Positions 11,836 through 21,279 are shown, counted from the stretch's first letter. The stretch is 35,948 nucleotides of DNA from Microbulbifer okhotskensis (GCF_023895975.1 NZ_JALBWM010000041.1:1-35948); one strand, 5' to 3'. Notes: generated by a model not told the origin, from the letters alone. Program-made: numbers and translations.

Positions 11836-12738
11836 TCAATCTTCGGCATAACCCAGGTGGGCGAGAATTCCATCCAGCTCTTCCAGTGTGGTGTACTTAA
11901 GCACTAGGCGGCCGTTGCCTTTGTCGTTGTGATCAATGGAGACCGGCACGCCCACTTTCTCCGCCAAACGCTCACTGAGACGGCGGATATTGGGGTCCGG
12001 CTTGGGTTTTTTTGGCGCCGGTGTGGCCGGTTGCTGCAAACGGCGCACCAGCGCCTCAGTTTGGCGTACTGTGAGGCTGCGTTCTACAACCTGCCGCGCA
12101 GCAGAACGCTGCGTTGCGCCAGAGAGCCCAAGCAGCGCCTTGGCGTGTCCCAGCTCCAGGTCACCGCGCTCAAGGAAAGTGCGCACCTCTTCACTGAGAC
12201 TCAGAAGGCGCAGCAGGTTGGTCACGGCGGTGCGCGATTTACCCACTGCATCGGCCACCTCCTGCTGGGTCAGCTTAAACTCGTCTTGCAGACGTTTTAG
12301 CGCCACAGCCTCTTCCACTGAATTCAGGTCTTCACGCTGAATATTCTCAATCAGCGCCATAGCGATGGCAGCTTCATCGGAGACGCTGCGTACCAGCGCC
12401 GGCACCGTCTCCAGACCCGCCAATTGAGCGGCGCGCCAACGCCGCTCTCCAGCAATAATTTCGTAGCTTTGCGCGCCAGTAGCACGCACCACGATTGGCT
12501 GCATAATGCCCTGCGCACGAATAGAGTCCGCCAGTTCTTGCAGGGATTCCTGTGGAAAATCCCGGCGTGGCTGGTAGCGACCGCGTCGTAAAAACTCGAC
12601 CGGTAACTCTTTCAACTCACCGTCGACCACAGCAGCTTCCTGCTTGGCATCACCACTGGCCTCAGCGATCGCACTCGTGGCGTTATTGCTGATCAGGTGG
12701 GACAAGCCGCGGCCCAGTCCTTTGCGTTTAGTGGCCAT
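11836..12738 (-). CDS. parB: Chromosome partitioning protein ParB (Spo0J)
   Basis: ParB binds parS near the origin, spreads as a CTP-dependent clamp and recruits ParA and condensin. The 300 residues show the N-terminal ParA-contact segment KRKGLGRGLSHLI, the ParB/Srx CTP-binding region with RYQPRRDF and GERRWR (97-102), the NIQREDLNSVEEA block, a helix-turn-helix (LTQQEVADAVGKSRTAVTNLL) and a C-terminal dimer domain after a Pro/Lys-rich linker (around residues 236-250). It overlaps no neighbour and lies 12 bases after parA. Two parS sites are visible inside recF in this window. Confidence 0.97.
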   Translation of the reverse strand: MATKRKGLGRGLSHLISNNATSAIAEASGDAKQEAAVVDGELKELPVEFLRRGRYQPRRDFPQESLQELADSIRAQGIMQPIVVRATGAQSYEIIAGERRWRAAQLAGLETVPALVRSVSDEAAIAMALIENIQREDLNSVEEAVALKRLQDEFKLTQQEVADAVGKSRTAVTNLLRLLSLSEEVRTFLERGDLELGHAKALLGLSGATQRSAARQVVERSLTVRQTEALVRRLQQPATPAPKKPKPDPNIRRLSERLAEKVGVPVSIDHNDKGNGRLVLKYTTLEELDGILAHLGYAED

Positions 12739-12750
12739 AGTCGTTACCCC

Positions 12751-13560
12751 TTAAACCGCTTCTGCCACAGGGCGGCTTTTCTTGTTGGAAGATTGAGTGG
12801 CGGGATGGCGGCGGTTGATTTCGCAAGCCAGGGCCAGGTAGGCAATGGCGCCTTTTGAGTGGCGGTCATACTCCAGTGCAGGCTTGCCAAAACTGGGCGC
12901 CTCAGCCAGGCGCACATTGCGTGGGATACAGGTACGGTACAGGCGCTCACCAAAATACTCTTGCAGTTGCGCGGACACATCACTGGTGAGGCTGTTGCGC
13001 GGGTCGTACATGGTACGCAGTATGCCTTCGATTTTAAGATTGGGGTTGGCCGCCTGCTGAATCTGGGTGATGGTATCGACCAGCGCGGACAGCCCCTCTA
13101 GCGCGTAGTATTCGCACTGCATGGGAATCAGGACACCGTGCGCAGCGCAGAGCGCGTTGACGGTGAGCATATTCAGCGACGGAGGGCAATCGATAATTAC
13201 ATAATCGTATCGGTCGGACACGACGCTCAGCGCGCGGCGCAAGCGAGATTCGCGCCCCTCAAGATTGAGCAACTCCACTTCGGCGGCTGATAAATCGCCG
13301 TTGCCGGGGACCAGATCAAAACCACTCTCTGTGGAAACAATGGCGCGCTCCATGGGGAGTTCTGCCGCTAACACATCGTAACCAGACAACTGCAGCTCAC
13401 TTTTATCCACGCCACTGCCCATGGTGGCGTTGCCCTGGGGGTCCAGGTCGATCAGCAAAACACGCCGTTTGTTGGCAACCAGGGATGCAGCCAGGTTGAC
13501 GCAGGTGGTGGTCTTGCCAACTCCGCCTTTCTGGTTGGCAACAGCAAATATTTTGCTCAA
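12751..13560 (-). CDS. parA: Chromosome partitioning ATPase ParA (Soj)
   Basis: ParA is a Walker-type ATPase that binds DNA as an ATP dimer and drives origin segregation with ParB. The deviant Walker A NQKGGVGKTTT sits at about residues 9-19, with LLIDLDPQGNAT (switch I/A') and YVIIDCPPSL (Walker B) following. The 269-residue length is normal. The start is TTG at 13560: AAAGGA lies eight bases upstream and the protein begins exactly as the family does. It lies between rsmG (131-base gap) and parB. Confidence 0.96.
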   Translation of the reverse strand: MSKIFAVANQKGGVGKTTTCVNLAASLVANKRRVLLIDLDPQGNATMGSGVDKSELQLSGYDVLAAELPMERAIVSTESGFDLVPGNGDLSAAEVELLNLEGRESRLRRALSVVSDRYDYVIIDCPPSLNMLTVNALCAAHGVLIPMQCEYYALEGLSALVDTITQIQQAANPNLKIEGILRTMYDPRNSLTSDVSAQLQEYFGERLYRTCIPRNVRLAEAPSFGKPALEYDRHSKGAIAYLALACEINRRHPATQSSNKKSRPVAEAV

Positions 13561-13691
13561 GATTCTGGTCCTTTGTTGTTTCCGGTGTGATTTCCGGGTG
13601 TGCCTCTGCCGCTCGACTGCGGGCGGCAGCTGTTCTGTTGCCTGATGCGGGAACAGTCATGGGCGGGCGCGAAGCCGGCCAAGTCATCATT

Positions 13692-14393
13692 TTATTCTGA
13701 GCGACATAACTGGATCAGGTGTCGCTCGCCGTCGCAGTTGGGTACCGATAGTCGGTGCACTTGCTCGACCTTAATGCCTTTTGGCAGAGCGCTCAACTCA
13801 TCCTCCGGCAGCTTGCCCTTCATAGCGTAAAAGTGGCCATCTGCCGCCAGCATATGTTCACTGCCATTGATCATATCGACAACCGAGGCGAAAGCCCTGG
13901 ACACCACGCCAGCAAACGGCTGCGTCGGCACAAAAGACTCCACCCGTTCGTTCACTATCTGTACATTGGGCAGCGGCAAAGTACTGGCCACCTGGAACAG
14001 GAAACGGGCTTTCTTGCCATTGCTGTCGAGTAGGGTTATGGCCCGATCTGGGCACATGATGGCCAGCGGAATGCCCGGTAGCCCACCGCCACTGCCCACA
14101 TCGATCAGTGCTCCCTCACCACAGAGGTTCACGACACTAAGACTGTCGATAATATGGCGCTCCAGCATTTGTGCGGGATCGCGAATAGCCGATAAGTTGT
14201 ATGCGCTGTTCCAGCGAGCAAAGAGTTCAAGATATTGCAGCAGTTGGTCCTGCTGTTTCTCATTCAACGCCACCGACATTTGCGCAGCAGCCTGCAACAG
14301 ACGATGGCGAAATTGTTCCACTTGCAGAGAAATAATTGCTCTCCCCAGTATTCCCACGAAACTTAAAAGCCCTTGCAGGGCTTCGCGGGACAC
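13692..14393 (-). CDS. rsmG: 16S rRNA (guanine527-N7)-methyltransferase RsmG
   Basis: RsmG (GidB) uses S-adenosylmethionine to methylate G527 of 16S rRNA. The SAM motif DVGSGGGLPGIPLAI is clear, with the substrate-side blocks RWNSAYNLSAIRDP and RHIIDSLSV before it and SRAFA after it. The reported GTG at 14393 gives 233 residues, about 20 more than usual, and has no ribosome site. A GGGGAGA further in points to a start near 14330, where only ATT or CTG codons are in place. A GTG at 14321 is another option. The exact start is open. It lies 16 bases after mnmG and heads toward parA. Confidence 0.93.
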   Translation of the reverse strand: MSREALQGLLSFVGILGRAIISLQVEQFRHRLLQAAAQMSVALNEKQQDQLLQYLELFARWNSAYNLSAIRDPAQMLERHIIDSLSVVNLCGEGALIDVGSGGGLPGIPLAIMCPDRAITLLDSNGKKARFLFQVASTLPLPNVQIVNERVESFVPTQPFAGVVSRAFASVVDMINGSEHMLAADGHFYAMKGKLPEDELSALPKGIKVEQVHRLSVPNCDGERHLIQLCRSE

Positions 14394-14409
14394 CCTGTGG
14401 ACAATTCAA

Positions 14410-16299
14410 TCAGACCGCTTTTTTGCGAGTGAGTAACCCGCGCTTTTTCAGCTGGATCAACAGCAGGGATACCGAGGCGGGAGTCACTCCCGGAATCCGC
14501 GAGGCGCGCGCCAGCGTATCTGGGCGGTTTTCGCCAAGCTTTTGTTTGACTTCATTGGAGAGCCCGGAGATATCGCTATAGTCAAAGTCCACAGGGATTG
14601 GCGTGTCCTCGTAGGCTTGTAGTCGCTCAATCTCCTCGCGCTGACGGTCGATATAGCCGGCGTATTTGACTGAGATTTCCACCTGTTCAGCGACCTGCTC
14701 ATCCAGTACCGGCTCGCCCTTCAGAGCGGCCACATCCCCATACCCCAGTTCCGGACGACGCAACAGGTCCATCAGACTGTACTCGCGCGCCAGTGGCTGC
14801 GGGAGCTTAGTCTCCACCGCGGCTGACTGAGTGGTCTTTGGGTGAACCCAGGTCTCCTGCAGGCGCTGTGTTTCCAGGGTGATCGCCTCACGTTTTTCGC
14901 TGAACGCGGCCCAGCGCACATCCTCTACCAATCCCAGTTCCCGGCCCTTTTCGGTGAGGCGCAGATCGGCATTGTCCTCCCGCAGTAGAAGGCGGTATTC
15001 GGCGCGACTGGTAAACATGCGATAGGGCTCTTTGGTACCACGGGTAATCAGGTCGTCCACCAACACACCCAGGTAGGCCTCATCCCGGCGCGGCGACCAA
15101 ACCTCACGCTCCTGCGCTTGCAGGGCAGCGTTGGCGCCGGCCAATAGCCCCTGAGCAGCGGCTTCTTCATAACCCGTGGTGCCGTTGATTTGACCGGCAA
15201 AGTAGAGCCCCTGGATAAATTTGGTCTGCAGAGAGGGCAATAAATCGCGCGGGTCAAAGAAATCGTATTCGATGGCGTAGCCCGGGCGGGTGATATGTGC
15301 CTTTTCAAAACCTTTGATGGAATGTACCAACTCAATCTGCACATCGAAGGGCAGGCTGGTAGAAATACCGTTGGGATAGAGTTCGTTGGTGGTCAGCCCT
15401 TCGGGTTCGATAAATACCTGATGACTGTCCTTATCGGCAAAGCGGTGCACCTTATCTTCAATAGATGGGCAGTAGCGAGGGCCAATGCCTTCAATCACGC
15501 CGGAATACATGGGCGAGCGGTCAAGCCCGCCGTGGATAATGTCATGGGTGCGGGAATTGGTGTGGGTAATCCAGCAACATACTTGCCGGGGGTGCCGGTC
15601 ACGACTACCGAGATAGGACATCATCGGGGTGGGGCTATCTCCCCACTGCTCCTCAAGTTCGCTGAAATTCACTGAGCGGGCGTCAATACGCGGTGGTGTA
15701 CCCGTCTTTAACCGGTCGACGCGAAAGGGCAGTTCGCGCAAGCGATCTGCCAACGCTATGGAGGGCGGATCGCCTGCGCGTCCACCGGCATGATTGTCCA
15801 AGCCAATATGAATACGGCCACCAAGGAAAGTACCGGCCGTCAGCACCACTGTCTTGGCACGGAAACGCACCCCCGCGTTGGTGACGACACCAACTACCCG
15901 TTCACCCTCAACGATCAGGTCGTCGGCAGCCTGCTGGAAGATCTCCAGGTTTTCCTGCCCTTCAAGTATCGAGCGGATAGCGGCACGATACAGGGCCCTA
16001 TCGGCCTGGGCGCGAGTTGCGCGTACGGCTGGACCCTTGCGCGCATTGAGTACCCGGAACTGTATCCCTCCCAAATCTGTCGCCCGAGCCATGGCGCCGC
16101 CTAGGGCATCAACTTCCTTGACCAGGTGGCTTTTACCAATACCACCGATGGCGGGGTTGCAGGACATTTGTCCGAGAGTCTCAATGTTGTGTGTCAGCAG
16201 CAGGGTGGAGGCCCCCATACGTGCAGCTGCCAGAGAGGCTTCGGTTCCGGCATGGCCTCCACCGATCACAATCACGTCATATGTCTTGGGGAAATCCAT
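14410..16299 (-). CDS. mnmG: tRNA uridine-5-carboxymethylaminomethyl synthesis enzyme MnmG (GidA)
   Basis: MnmG is the FAD-dependent partner of MnmE in making cmnm5U34 in certain tRNAs. The dinucleotide-binding motif [11 protein letters not shown] lies at residues 11-21. [32 protein letters not shown], and [15 protein letters not shown] with HQVFIEPEG are family blocks. The catalytic cysteine region and the C-terminal helical domain ([36 protein letters not shown]) are intact. The 629 residues agree with the family. It is the upstream gene of the mnmG-rsmG-parA-parB set and borders a large origin-like gap. Confidence 0.97.
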   Translation of the reverse strand: MDFPKTYDVIVIGGGHAGTEASLAAARMGASTLLLTHNIETLGQMSCNPAIGGIGKSHLVKEVDALGGAMARATDLGGIQFRVLNARKGPAVRATRAQADRALYRAAIRSILEGQENLEIFQQAADDLIVEGERVVGVVTNAGVRFRAKTVVLTAGTFLGGRIHIGLDNHAGGRAGDPPSIALADRLRELPFRVDRLKTGTPPRIDARSVNFSELEEQWGDSPTPMMSYLGSRDRHPRQVCCWITHTNSRTHDIIHGGLDRSPMYSGVIEGIGPRYCPSIEDKVHRFADKDSHQVFIEPEGLTTNELYPNGISTSLPFDVQIELVHSIKGFEKAHITRPGYAIEYDFFDPRDLLPSLQTKFIQGLYFAGQINGTTGYEEAAAQGLLAGANAALQAQEREVWSPRRDEAYLGVLVDDLITRGTKEPYRMFTSRAEYRLLLREDNADLRLTEKGRELGLVEDVRWAAFSEKREAITLETQRLQETWVHPKTTQSAAVETKLPQPLAREYSLMDLLRRPELGYGDVAALKGEPVLDEQVAEQVEISVKYAGYIDRQREEIERLQAYEDTPIPVDFDYSDISGLSNEVKQKLGENRPDTLARASRIPGVTPASVSLLLIQLKKRGLLTRKKAV

Positions 16300-16698
16300 A
16301 ATGGTTGCTACTGGTTACAACTTGGGGCGCACATTTTATAGGCAGTCGGTACTCCTCAGCAATTGGCTATGGATATATTCCTGAACGATAGTTTCCAGGA
16401 AGTGCTAAAACTTATCTAAGCGTGACCCGTAAGTTTCAGATCTGCTTGGGCAAGTTCATTGAATTATCCAGATTTGCCGGGTTTTATCTTGGCCCTGTTT
16501 TACACCTTTTTTCGATTCATTAAAGTTTTCACACAGTTTTAGTTACTTTTATGTAAATGAATAAATGTATTTCTTATAAAGAGTACTTTGTATTAGTTAT
16601 TATTATTAGGGTGCCCATATTTTTGTATAACGATAAAAACACCAATAAAATCAACAGGTTGGACATCCTGCTAGCTTGCCTATAACCCCTTGGTGTGG

Positions 16699-16731
16699 GC
16701 AGGGAAAACCCCGGTACACCGCTGTGGAAAG
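16699..16731 (+). repeat. Direct repeat copy 1 in the mnmG-mnmE gap
   Basis: GCAGGGAAAACC is shared exactly with 17097-17108, and the similarity continues through a G/C run into a CTGTGNAAAAG-like end. The copies share about 23 of 32 positions. Confidence 0.5.
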
Positions 16732-16968
16732 TCGGGACAACTTTGCGCGCCTAGGGCTGGCGCAGAAGTTATCATCATAGCATTAGGCATTTTCCCAGGT
16801 GTTTATCCCCCTTTTTATTCACACCGAGGAATTTCCCCCAAAGCACTGTGTGTAGCTTCTACCACGAGTTGGGGGTTACTTGTGAGTAAGCGTCGATTTT
16901 GTATAAGTCTGTGTATACCTGTACCCAAGACATGTGAATTTTCAGTGGTATAGGTAGGCGCAAAAGTA

Positions 16969-16989
16969 TCCACGGGAAATCCCCGTGGA
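16969..16989. repeat. Palindrome with 8-bp arms
   Basis: TCCACGGG and CCCGTGGA flank a five-base spacer. It contains weak DnaA-box-like ends. A run of T follows only after ten more bases, so a terminator is less likely. Confidence 0.45.
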
Positions 16990-17096
16990 CATGTATAACT
17001 TTTTCTCCGCCAACTGTCACTGCTCAGCTGAAATTACACGCTGTCGTTACAACTAACTTTAATAAATAGGGTAAAAACTGGGGATTAATTCTATTT

Positions 17097-17129
17097 GCAG
17101 GGAAAACCGGGGTTAAGCCTGTGTAAAAG
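17097..17129 (+). repeat. Direct repeat copy 2 in the mnmG-mnmE gap
   Basis: Second copy of the GCAGGGAAAACC repeat. Its 3' part contains the DnaA-box-like TGTGTAAAA (17120-17128). Confidence 0.5.
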
Positions 17130-17225
17130 GAGTGTGGAATTTGTTGGGAAGCTGATAGAAAAGAATTGGGGGAAGTATCTGAGCCCTCCCCGCTGGTATA
17201 ACTTTAATTACTCGGTGGTTTTTTC

Positions 17226-18602
17226 TTACTTGCCGATACAAAAGCTACCGAAAATTTTGCCGAGTAAATCGTCGGCGCTGATGGCTCCTGTGATTTCCCC
17301 CAGCGCTTGCTGGGCTTGGCGAAGGTCTTCGGCAAGTAATTCTCCGGCACCATTACTATGCAGTTGCTGCCGTCCCTGCAGGATAAAAGCTTCAGCACGG
17401 TTGAGTGCCTCCAGATGGCGACGGCGAGCGCTGAAGTTACCCTCCGCCGCACCGCTGAAGCCAATACTCTGTTTTAAATGTTGCTTTAATGCATCCAGGC
17501 CCGCACCAGTCTTGGCACTAATGGCGATGACTGGCACGCCCTCAGTGTGGGCCTGCAGGCCGGCGCTGTAATTGGTGAGGTCGATTTTATTCAGTACCAG
17601 GGTAAGTTTATTTGGGTCAACTAGCTGGCTGGTGAACTCGGGCCAGGCTTTAGTGGGATCCAGAGTGTGTAATTGCTCAGCGTCCATGACCAAAAGTATT
17701 CGGTCGGCCTGATGAATTTCAGTCCAGGCCCGCTCTATGCCTATTTGTTCAACTTTATCCGGAGCATCTCGCAACCCGGCGGTATCGGCAAATTGCAGAG
17801 GCATTCCATCGATGTGGATGTGTTCGCGTAAAATATCCCGAGTGGTACCCGCAATGTCAGTAACGATCGCTGCGTCGTGCCCGGCGAGAGCGTTGAGCAG
17901 ACTGGATTTACCGGCGTTGGGTCGCCCGGCAATGGCCACACGCATACCCTCACGCATAATGGCACCTTGGCGAGCCTGGGTTTCTACGCCGCTCAGCTGT
18001 GACAGCAGTAGTTCGATATCAGTTTCGACCTTACCGTCGGCGAGGAAGTCGATCTCTTCCTCGGGAAAATCGATTGCGGCTTCCACATAAATACGCAGAT
18101 GAGTGAGGCTCTCGACGAGGTCTTCGACTTTGTCGGAGAAAGCTCCCTGTAGTGAGCGCATGGCATTGCGAGCTGCCTGGGCACTGCCGGCATCAATGAG
18201 GTCTGCGATGGCCTCGGCCTGGGTCAGGTCCATCTTGTCATTGAGGAATGCGCGCTCTGAAAATTCCCCGGGACGGGCTTGGCGGGCCCCTTGTTCAATA
18301 ACCGCGTGTAATAGCTGGTCGAGAATCACCGGGCCGCCATGGCCTTGCAGTTCCACCACATCCTCACCGGTAAAAGAATTAGGTCCGGGGAAGTAGACAG
18401 CGAGACCCTGGTCGATCAATTGCTCGCTATGGGAAAAATTGCGGTAGTGGGCGTAGCGGGGTTTGAGAGGCTGTTCCCCACAGATTTGCTGGGCAATAGG
18501 CAGGGCGTTGGCGCCCGATAGGCGTATTACTCCGATGCCACCACGCCCGGGCGCGGTGGCGACGGCGGCAATGGTATCGCGGTTGAGGCTTTGCTGTGTC
18601 AT
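17226..18602 (-). CDS. mnmE: tRNA modification GTPase MnmE (TrmE)
   Basis: MnmE is a potassium-dependent GTPase that works with MnmG at U34 of tRNA. The N-terminal folate-binding domain (residues 1-about 118) contains [12 protein letters not shown] and [10 protein letters not shown]. Helices flank the G domain, which carries G1 GRPNAGKS at 226-233, the TTRD switch, DTAGLRD, and NKID. The protein ends FCIGK, the conserved C-terminus whose cysteine is important in the family. The 458 residues are normal. The start ATG at 18602 has no strong ribosome site. A hairpin separates it from yidC upstream, so it may be transcribed partly on its own. Confidence 0.97.
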   Translation of the reverse strand: MTQQSLNRDTIAAVATAPGRGGIGVIRLSGANALPIAQQICGEQPLKPRYAHYRNFSHSEQLIDQGLAVYFPGPNSFTGEDVVELQGHGGPVILDQLLHAVIEQGARQARPGEFSERAFLNDKMDLTQAEAIADLIDAGSAQAARNAMRSLQGAFSDKVEDLVESLTHLRIYVEAAIDFPEEEIDFLADGKVETDIELLLSQLSGVETQARQGAIMREGMRVAIAGRPNAGKSSLLNALAGHDAAIVTDIAGTTRDILREHIHIDGMPLQFADTAGLRDAPDKVEQIGIERAWTEIHQADRILLVMDAEQLHTLDPTKAWPEFTSQLVDPNKLTLVLNKIDLTNYSAGLQAHTEGVPVIAISAKTGAGLDALKQHLKQSIGFSGAAEGNFSARRRHLEALNRAEAFILQGRQQLHSNGAGELLAEDLRQAQQALGEITGAISADDLLGKIFGSFCIGK

Positions 18603-18629
18603 CGGCTGAGTTTACTCGACGGAACGGAA

Positions 18630-18651
18630 AAGGGCCGCTTTTGCGGCCCTT
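18630..18651 (-). terminator. Hairpin between yidC and mnmE
   Basis: A 9-bp stem, AAGGGCCGC/GCGGCCCTT, closes a four-base loop and on the minus strand runs into TTCCGTTCC. The poor T run suggests partial termination after yidC. Confidence 0.6.
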
Positions 18652-18676
18652 GATAAATGTGCTTACTGTTGATTAA

Positions 18677-20344
18677 TCAGTATTTTCCGGCATCCACCTG
18701 CTTGTTGATATACCAAGTCTGGGTAATGGTAATCAGGTTGTTGGCAATCCAGTAAAGGACCAGACCGGCCGGGAACCACAGGAAGAAGATGGTCATCATT
18801 ACCGGCATCAACTGCATGATGCGCGCTTGGGTTGGATCGGTCGGAGCCGGATTCAACCTTTGCATAAACCACATGGATGCGCCCATCAGCACCGGCAGTA
18901 TAAAGAATGGGTCTTTCGCCGACAGGTCGTGAATCCAGAAAATCCAGGGCGCATGGCGCAGTTCCACGGTCTCGGTCAGCATCCAATAGAGCGCGATAAA
19001 CACGGGCATCTGTAGCAGGATTGGCAGGCAACCCCCCATGGGGTTGATCTTCTCGCGGCGGTAGAGCTTCATGGTCTCTTCTGCCAGCTTTTGTCGGTTG
19101 CCTTTGTATTGCTCCTGTAGTTTCTTCATCTGCGGCGCGAATTTACGCATGCGCGCCATGGATTTGGTACCCGCGGCGGACAGCGGCAGCAACAGTGTCT
19201 TGATAAACACAGTGAGCAGGATAATTGCCCAGCCCCAGTTGCTGACAATGTGCTCTTGAATAAAGTGCAACACACGGAACAATGGTTTGGCGATCCACCA
19301 AAGCCAGCCATAATCCACGGTCAGATCCAGGTAGGGGGAGATCTCTTCCAGGCGATAGACGTCTTTAGGACCCGCATAGAAAGATGCGCTGAGTTCTCCT
19401 TGGGTAGCAGCGGGGATCTGTTTGAGTGGGGTGGTAAAACTCATACCAAACAGCCCATTGGACAGTTCTTTTAACTCAAAAGTGTTGCGCTCTTCCTGCG
19501 GCGGAACCCAGGCACTGATGAAATAGTGCTGCACCATGGCAACCCAGCCGCCTTTTACTTTTTCGTCGGTGGGTTTTTCGGCAATCTCTTCAAAATCCTG
19601 TTTGAAGTAATTTTCCTCATTGGTATGCAGGGCTGCACCGAGGAAAGGCGACATGCCAAATCCGGTATCGGTTACCGGTTCGCTAGTATCGCGTTTGATC
19701 TGGCCGTACATCGCTGCTGACCAAGGCTTATCGCTGGTGTTATCGACCAGGTAAGCCACCTGGATCAGGTAGTCACCGCGATTGAAGGTAAAGCGCTTGG
19801 TAATATTGGCGCCATCCTGTTGCAGGGTCAGGTCGACGACGAGCGTGTCCTCGCCCTCGACCATAGCGTACTCGGTTTTTTCTACCTTGAAAGTCGGGCG
19901 ATTGGTACTACTGAGATCAGTACCGTTTTTTCCTATCAGGCCGCTTGGGGCAATATAGGTATGGTTGCGCGTTTGGTTTAACAGGATGAGCGGTTGATCC
20001 GGGGTATCCAGTTTTTCTTGATACTCGCGTAGGGCCACTTTGACAATATCGCCACCGAAGGGGTTGATCAACAGATCGAAAACATCGGTGGTTACACTGA
20101 TCAGCTTGCCTTCAGAGCCCGAACTTTCAACAGAAGCGGGAGATTGCGACTGTAGCTGAGGTATATCCCCGTTATTGTCGGTCGCTTGCACAGGAATTTG
20201 GTTGATGGTTTCGCCGCTAGTCTGCACGACGGTTTCGCGGTCCAACTCGGGAGTGCGCTGCTCTTGAAAAGCATTCCACTGGAAAATAAGTGCCAGAAGA
20301 ACTGCGATGATTCCGCCAGCCAGCGTATAGCGTTGCCAATCCAT
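18677..20344 (-). CDS. yidC: Membrane protein insertase YidC
   Basis: YidC inserts and folds inner-membrane proteins, alone or with SecYEG, including Fo subunits a and c. The 555-residue protein has the N-terminal anchor helix (MDWQRYTLAGGIIAVLLALIF), a large periplasmic beta domain (about residues 60-335), and the conserved C-terminal helices: NWGWAIILLTVFIKTLL with the positive groove region, MGGCLPILLQMPVFIALYW and FPAGLVLYWIANNLI. The ATG at 20344 is chosen because MDWQR is the family start, and AGGTATTAAG precedes it. The frame stays open upstream into yidD but has no function there. The yidD stop is eight bases upstream. Confidence 0.97.
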   Translation of the reverse strand: MDWQRYTLAGGIIAVLLALIFQWNAFQEQRTPELDRETVVQTSGETINQIPVQATDNNGDIPQLQSQSPASVESSGSEGKLISVTTDVFDLLINPFGGDIVKVALREYQEKLDTPDQPLILLNQTRNHTYIAPSGLIGKNGTDLSSTNRPTFKVEKTEYAMVEGEDTLVVDLTLQQDGANITKRFTFNRGDYLIQVAYLVDNTSDKPWSAAMYGQIKRDTSEPVTDTGFGMSPFLGAALHTNEENYFKQDFEEIAEKPTDEKVKGGWVAMVQHYFISAWVPPQEERNTFELKELSNGLFGMSFTTPLKQIPAATQGELSASFYAGPKDVYRLEEISPYLDLTVDYGWLWWIAKPLFRVLHFIQEHIVSNWGWAIILLTVFIKTLLLPLSAAGTKSMARMRKFAPQMKKLQEQYKGNRQKLAEETMKLYRREKINPMGGCLPILLQMPVFIALYWMLTETVELRHAPWIFWIHDLSAKDPFFILPVLMGASMWFMQRLNPAPTDPTQARIMQLMPVMMTIFFLWFPAGLVLYWIANNLITITQTWYINKQVDAGKY

Positions 20345-20352
20345 CTTAATAC

Positions 20353-20586
20353 CTAGAGAGTGTTTTTGTGTCTGGCGGGAGGGACCGGGTCCAATCCACC
20401 AGGGTGCCAGGGGTGGCATTTTATAAGGCGGCGCGCCGTTAAATAACCCCCTTTTATCACTCCGTAGGTCTCAATGGCCTCTTCGGAGTACCGCGAACAA
20501 GTAGGGTAAAAGCGACATTGGTTGCCTACCCAGGGACTGGCCAGGTAGCGGTATGCATGTATCAGCTTGATCAGCAGCCACTTCAT
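20353..20586 (-). CDS. yidD: Membrane protein insertion efficiency factor YidD
   Basis: YidD is a small inner-membrane-associated protein that aids YidC-dependent insertion. The 77 residues show the hallmark YRYLASPWVGNQCRFYPTCS with the conserved cysteines, then SRYSEEAIETYGVIKGGYL and CHPWHPGGLDPVP. The ATG at 20586 overlaps the rnpA stop as ATGA, a translational coupling layout. An upstream in-frame start would extend into rnpA and is not needed. Confidence 0.95.
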   Translation of the reverse strand: MKWLLIKLIHAYRYLASPWVGNQCRFYPTCSRYSEEAIETYGVIKGGYLTARRLIKCHPWHPGGLDPVPPARHKNTL

Positions 20587-20969
20587 GGCTTTCGCTGTGG
20601 CTGTTGCGCACGCTTGGCCAGCTTGCGCCAAAGTTTGTTGAGCAGCTTCGCCAGAGCGGCCTTATCCAGATCTGCGATCCCTGGACGGGCGAGTACCACG
20701 GCATCCATCGGCGGCAATTCGTGTTGCTGCAGGCGGAAGGTTTCCCGAGTAATACGCTTGATGAGATTGCGGTCGGCGGCGTTGCGCACGTGCTTCTTGG
20801 CAATAACCAGGCCAAGACGCGGGTGCTCCAGCTCATTGGGGAGGGCGAGAATCAATAGATGAGGGTGTGCAGCGCGCACCAGGTTTTCATTGAATACCTG
20901 GCGATACTGCGCCGCATTGAGCAGGCGCAGCGTCTTGGCAAACCCGAAGCTGCTGCGCACCTGCTGCAT
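20583..20969 (-). CDS. rnpA: Ribonuclease P protein component
   Basis: RnpA (C5 protein) binds the RNase P RNA and helps it process pre-tRNA 5' ends. The 128 residues start with MQQVRSSFGFAKTLRLLNAAQYRQVF and carry the conserved RNA-binding RNR-type block, here KKHVRNAADRNLIKRITRETFR, and the C-terminal ALAKLLNKLWRKLAKR. A basic tail ends at QQPQRKP. It lies 29 bases after rpmH and its stop overlaps the yidD start. Confidence 0.96.
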   Translation of the reverse strand: MQQVRSSFGFAKTLRLLNAAQYRQVFNENLVRAAHPHLLILALPNELEHPRLGLVIAKKHVRNAADRNLIKRITRETFRLQQHELPPMDAVVLARPGIADLDKAALAKLLNKLWRKLAKRAQQPQRKP

Positions 20970-20998
20970 AAAAAGATATCTCTAAAGGGGGAGAGATC

Positions 20999-21133
20999 TT
21001 ATGCAGACAGTACTTTGCGGCCTTTAGCGCGACGACGGGCCAGGATCTTACGGCCGTTTTTGGTTGCCATGCGAGCGCGAAAACCGTGGGTGCGCTTGCG
21101 CTTCAAGTTGCTTGGTTGAAATGTGCGTTTCAT
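20999..21133 (-). CDS. rpmH: 50S ribosomal protein L34
   Basis: The 44-residue basic protein reads [20 protein letters not shown] at its start and ends [12 protein letters not shown], the standard L34. It is the promoter-proximal gene of rpmH-rnpA-yidD-yidC. Its leader is about 118 bases long and rich in short inverted repeats. Confidence 0.98.
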   Translation of the reverse strand: MKRTFQPSNLKRKRTHGFRARMATKNGRKILARRRAKGRKVLSA

Positions 21134-21250
21134 AGTCGTGCTACCTGAGACTTCGTGTTCAAAATTTCTCGGGACCTTTCCCGGCTGCGGCCTGGACTCC
21201 GGTCCGGCACAAAGCCGGTGCAGACGGAGCTACGCGCTCGAAGGCGGCGA

Positions 21251-21279
21251 ATTGTATAGAAAGCCAACAGCGAAAGCAA
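21251..21279 (-). promoter_or_regulatory. Predicted rpmH operon promoter
   Basis: On the minus strand TTGCTT (21279-21274) and TACAAT (21256-21251) are 17 bases apart. The predicted start is near 21245. The leader from there to rpmH contains CCGGC/GCCGG, GGAC/GTCC and CGGGA/TCCCG stems. Confidence 0.55.

Larger units (their letters stand above)
16300..17225. other. Origin-like gene-free gap between mnmG and mnmE
   Basis: No coding frame is convincing in these 926 bases. An AT-rich block (about 16500-16665) lies next to mnmG. Beyond it lie DnaA-box-like 9-mers: TTATTCACA at 16815-16823 (fits TTATNCACA), TGTGAGTAA at 16881-16889 and TGTGTATAC at 16910-16918 (each one mismatch on the other strand), and TGTGTAAAA at 17120-17128 (fits TTWTNCACA). 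A 12-bp direct repeat and an 8-bp-armed palindrome are also present. An AT block on the gidA side with boxes beyond it is the plan of E. coli oriC. Gene polarity argues against this gap as the main origin. Confidence 0.5.

Noticed and set aside
14393..14403. TTGTCCACA-like DnaA box between mnmG and rsmG
   Set aside because: One mismatch and no neighbours; probably chance in the short gap.
16690..16953. 87-codon plus-strand frame in the mnmG-mnmE gap
   Set aside because: Translation looks random (many Cys, Pro and Trp), no ribosome site, and it covers candidate DnaA-box-like sites.
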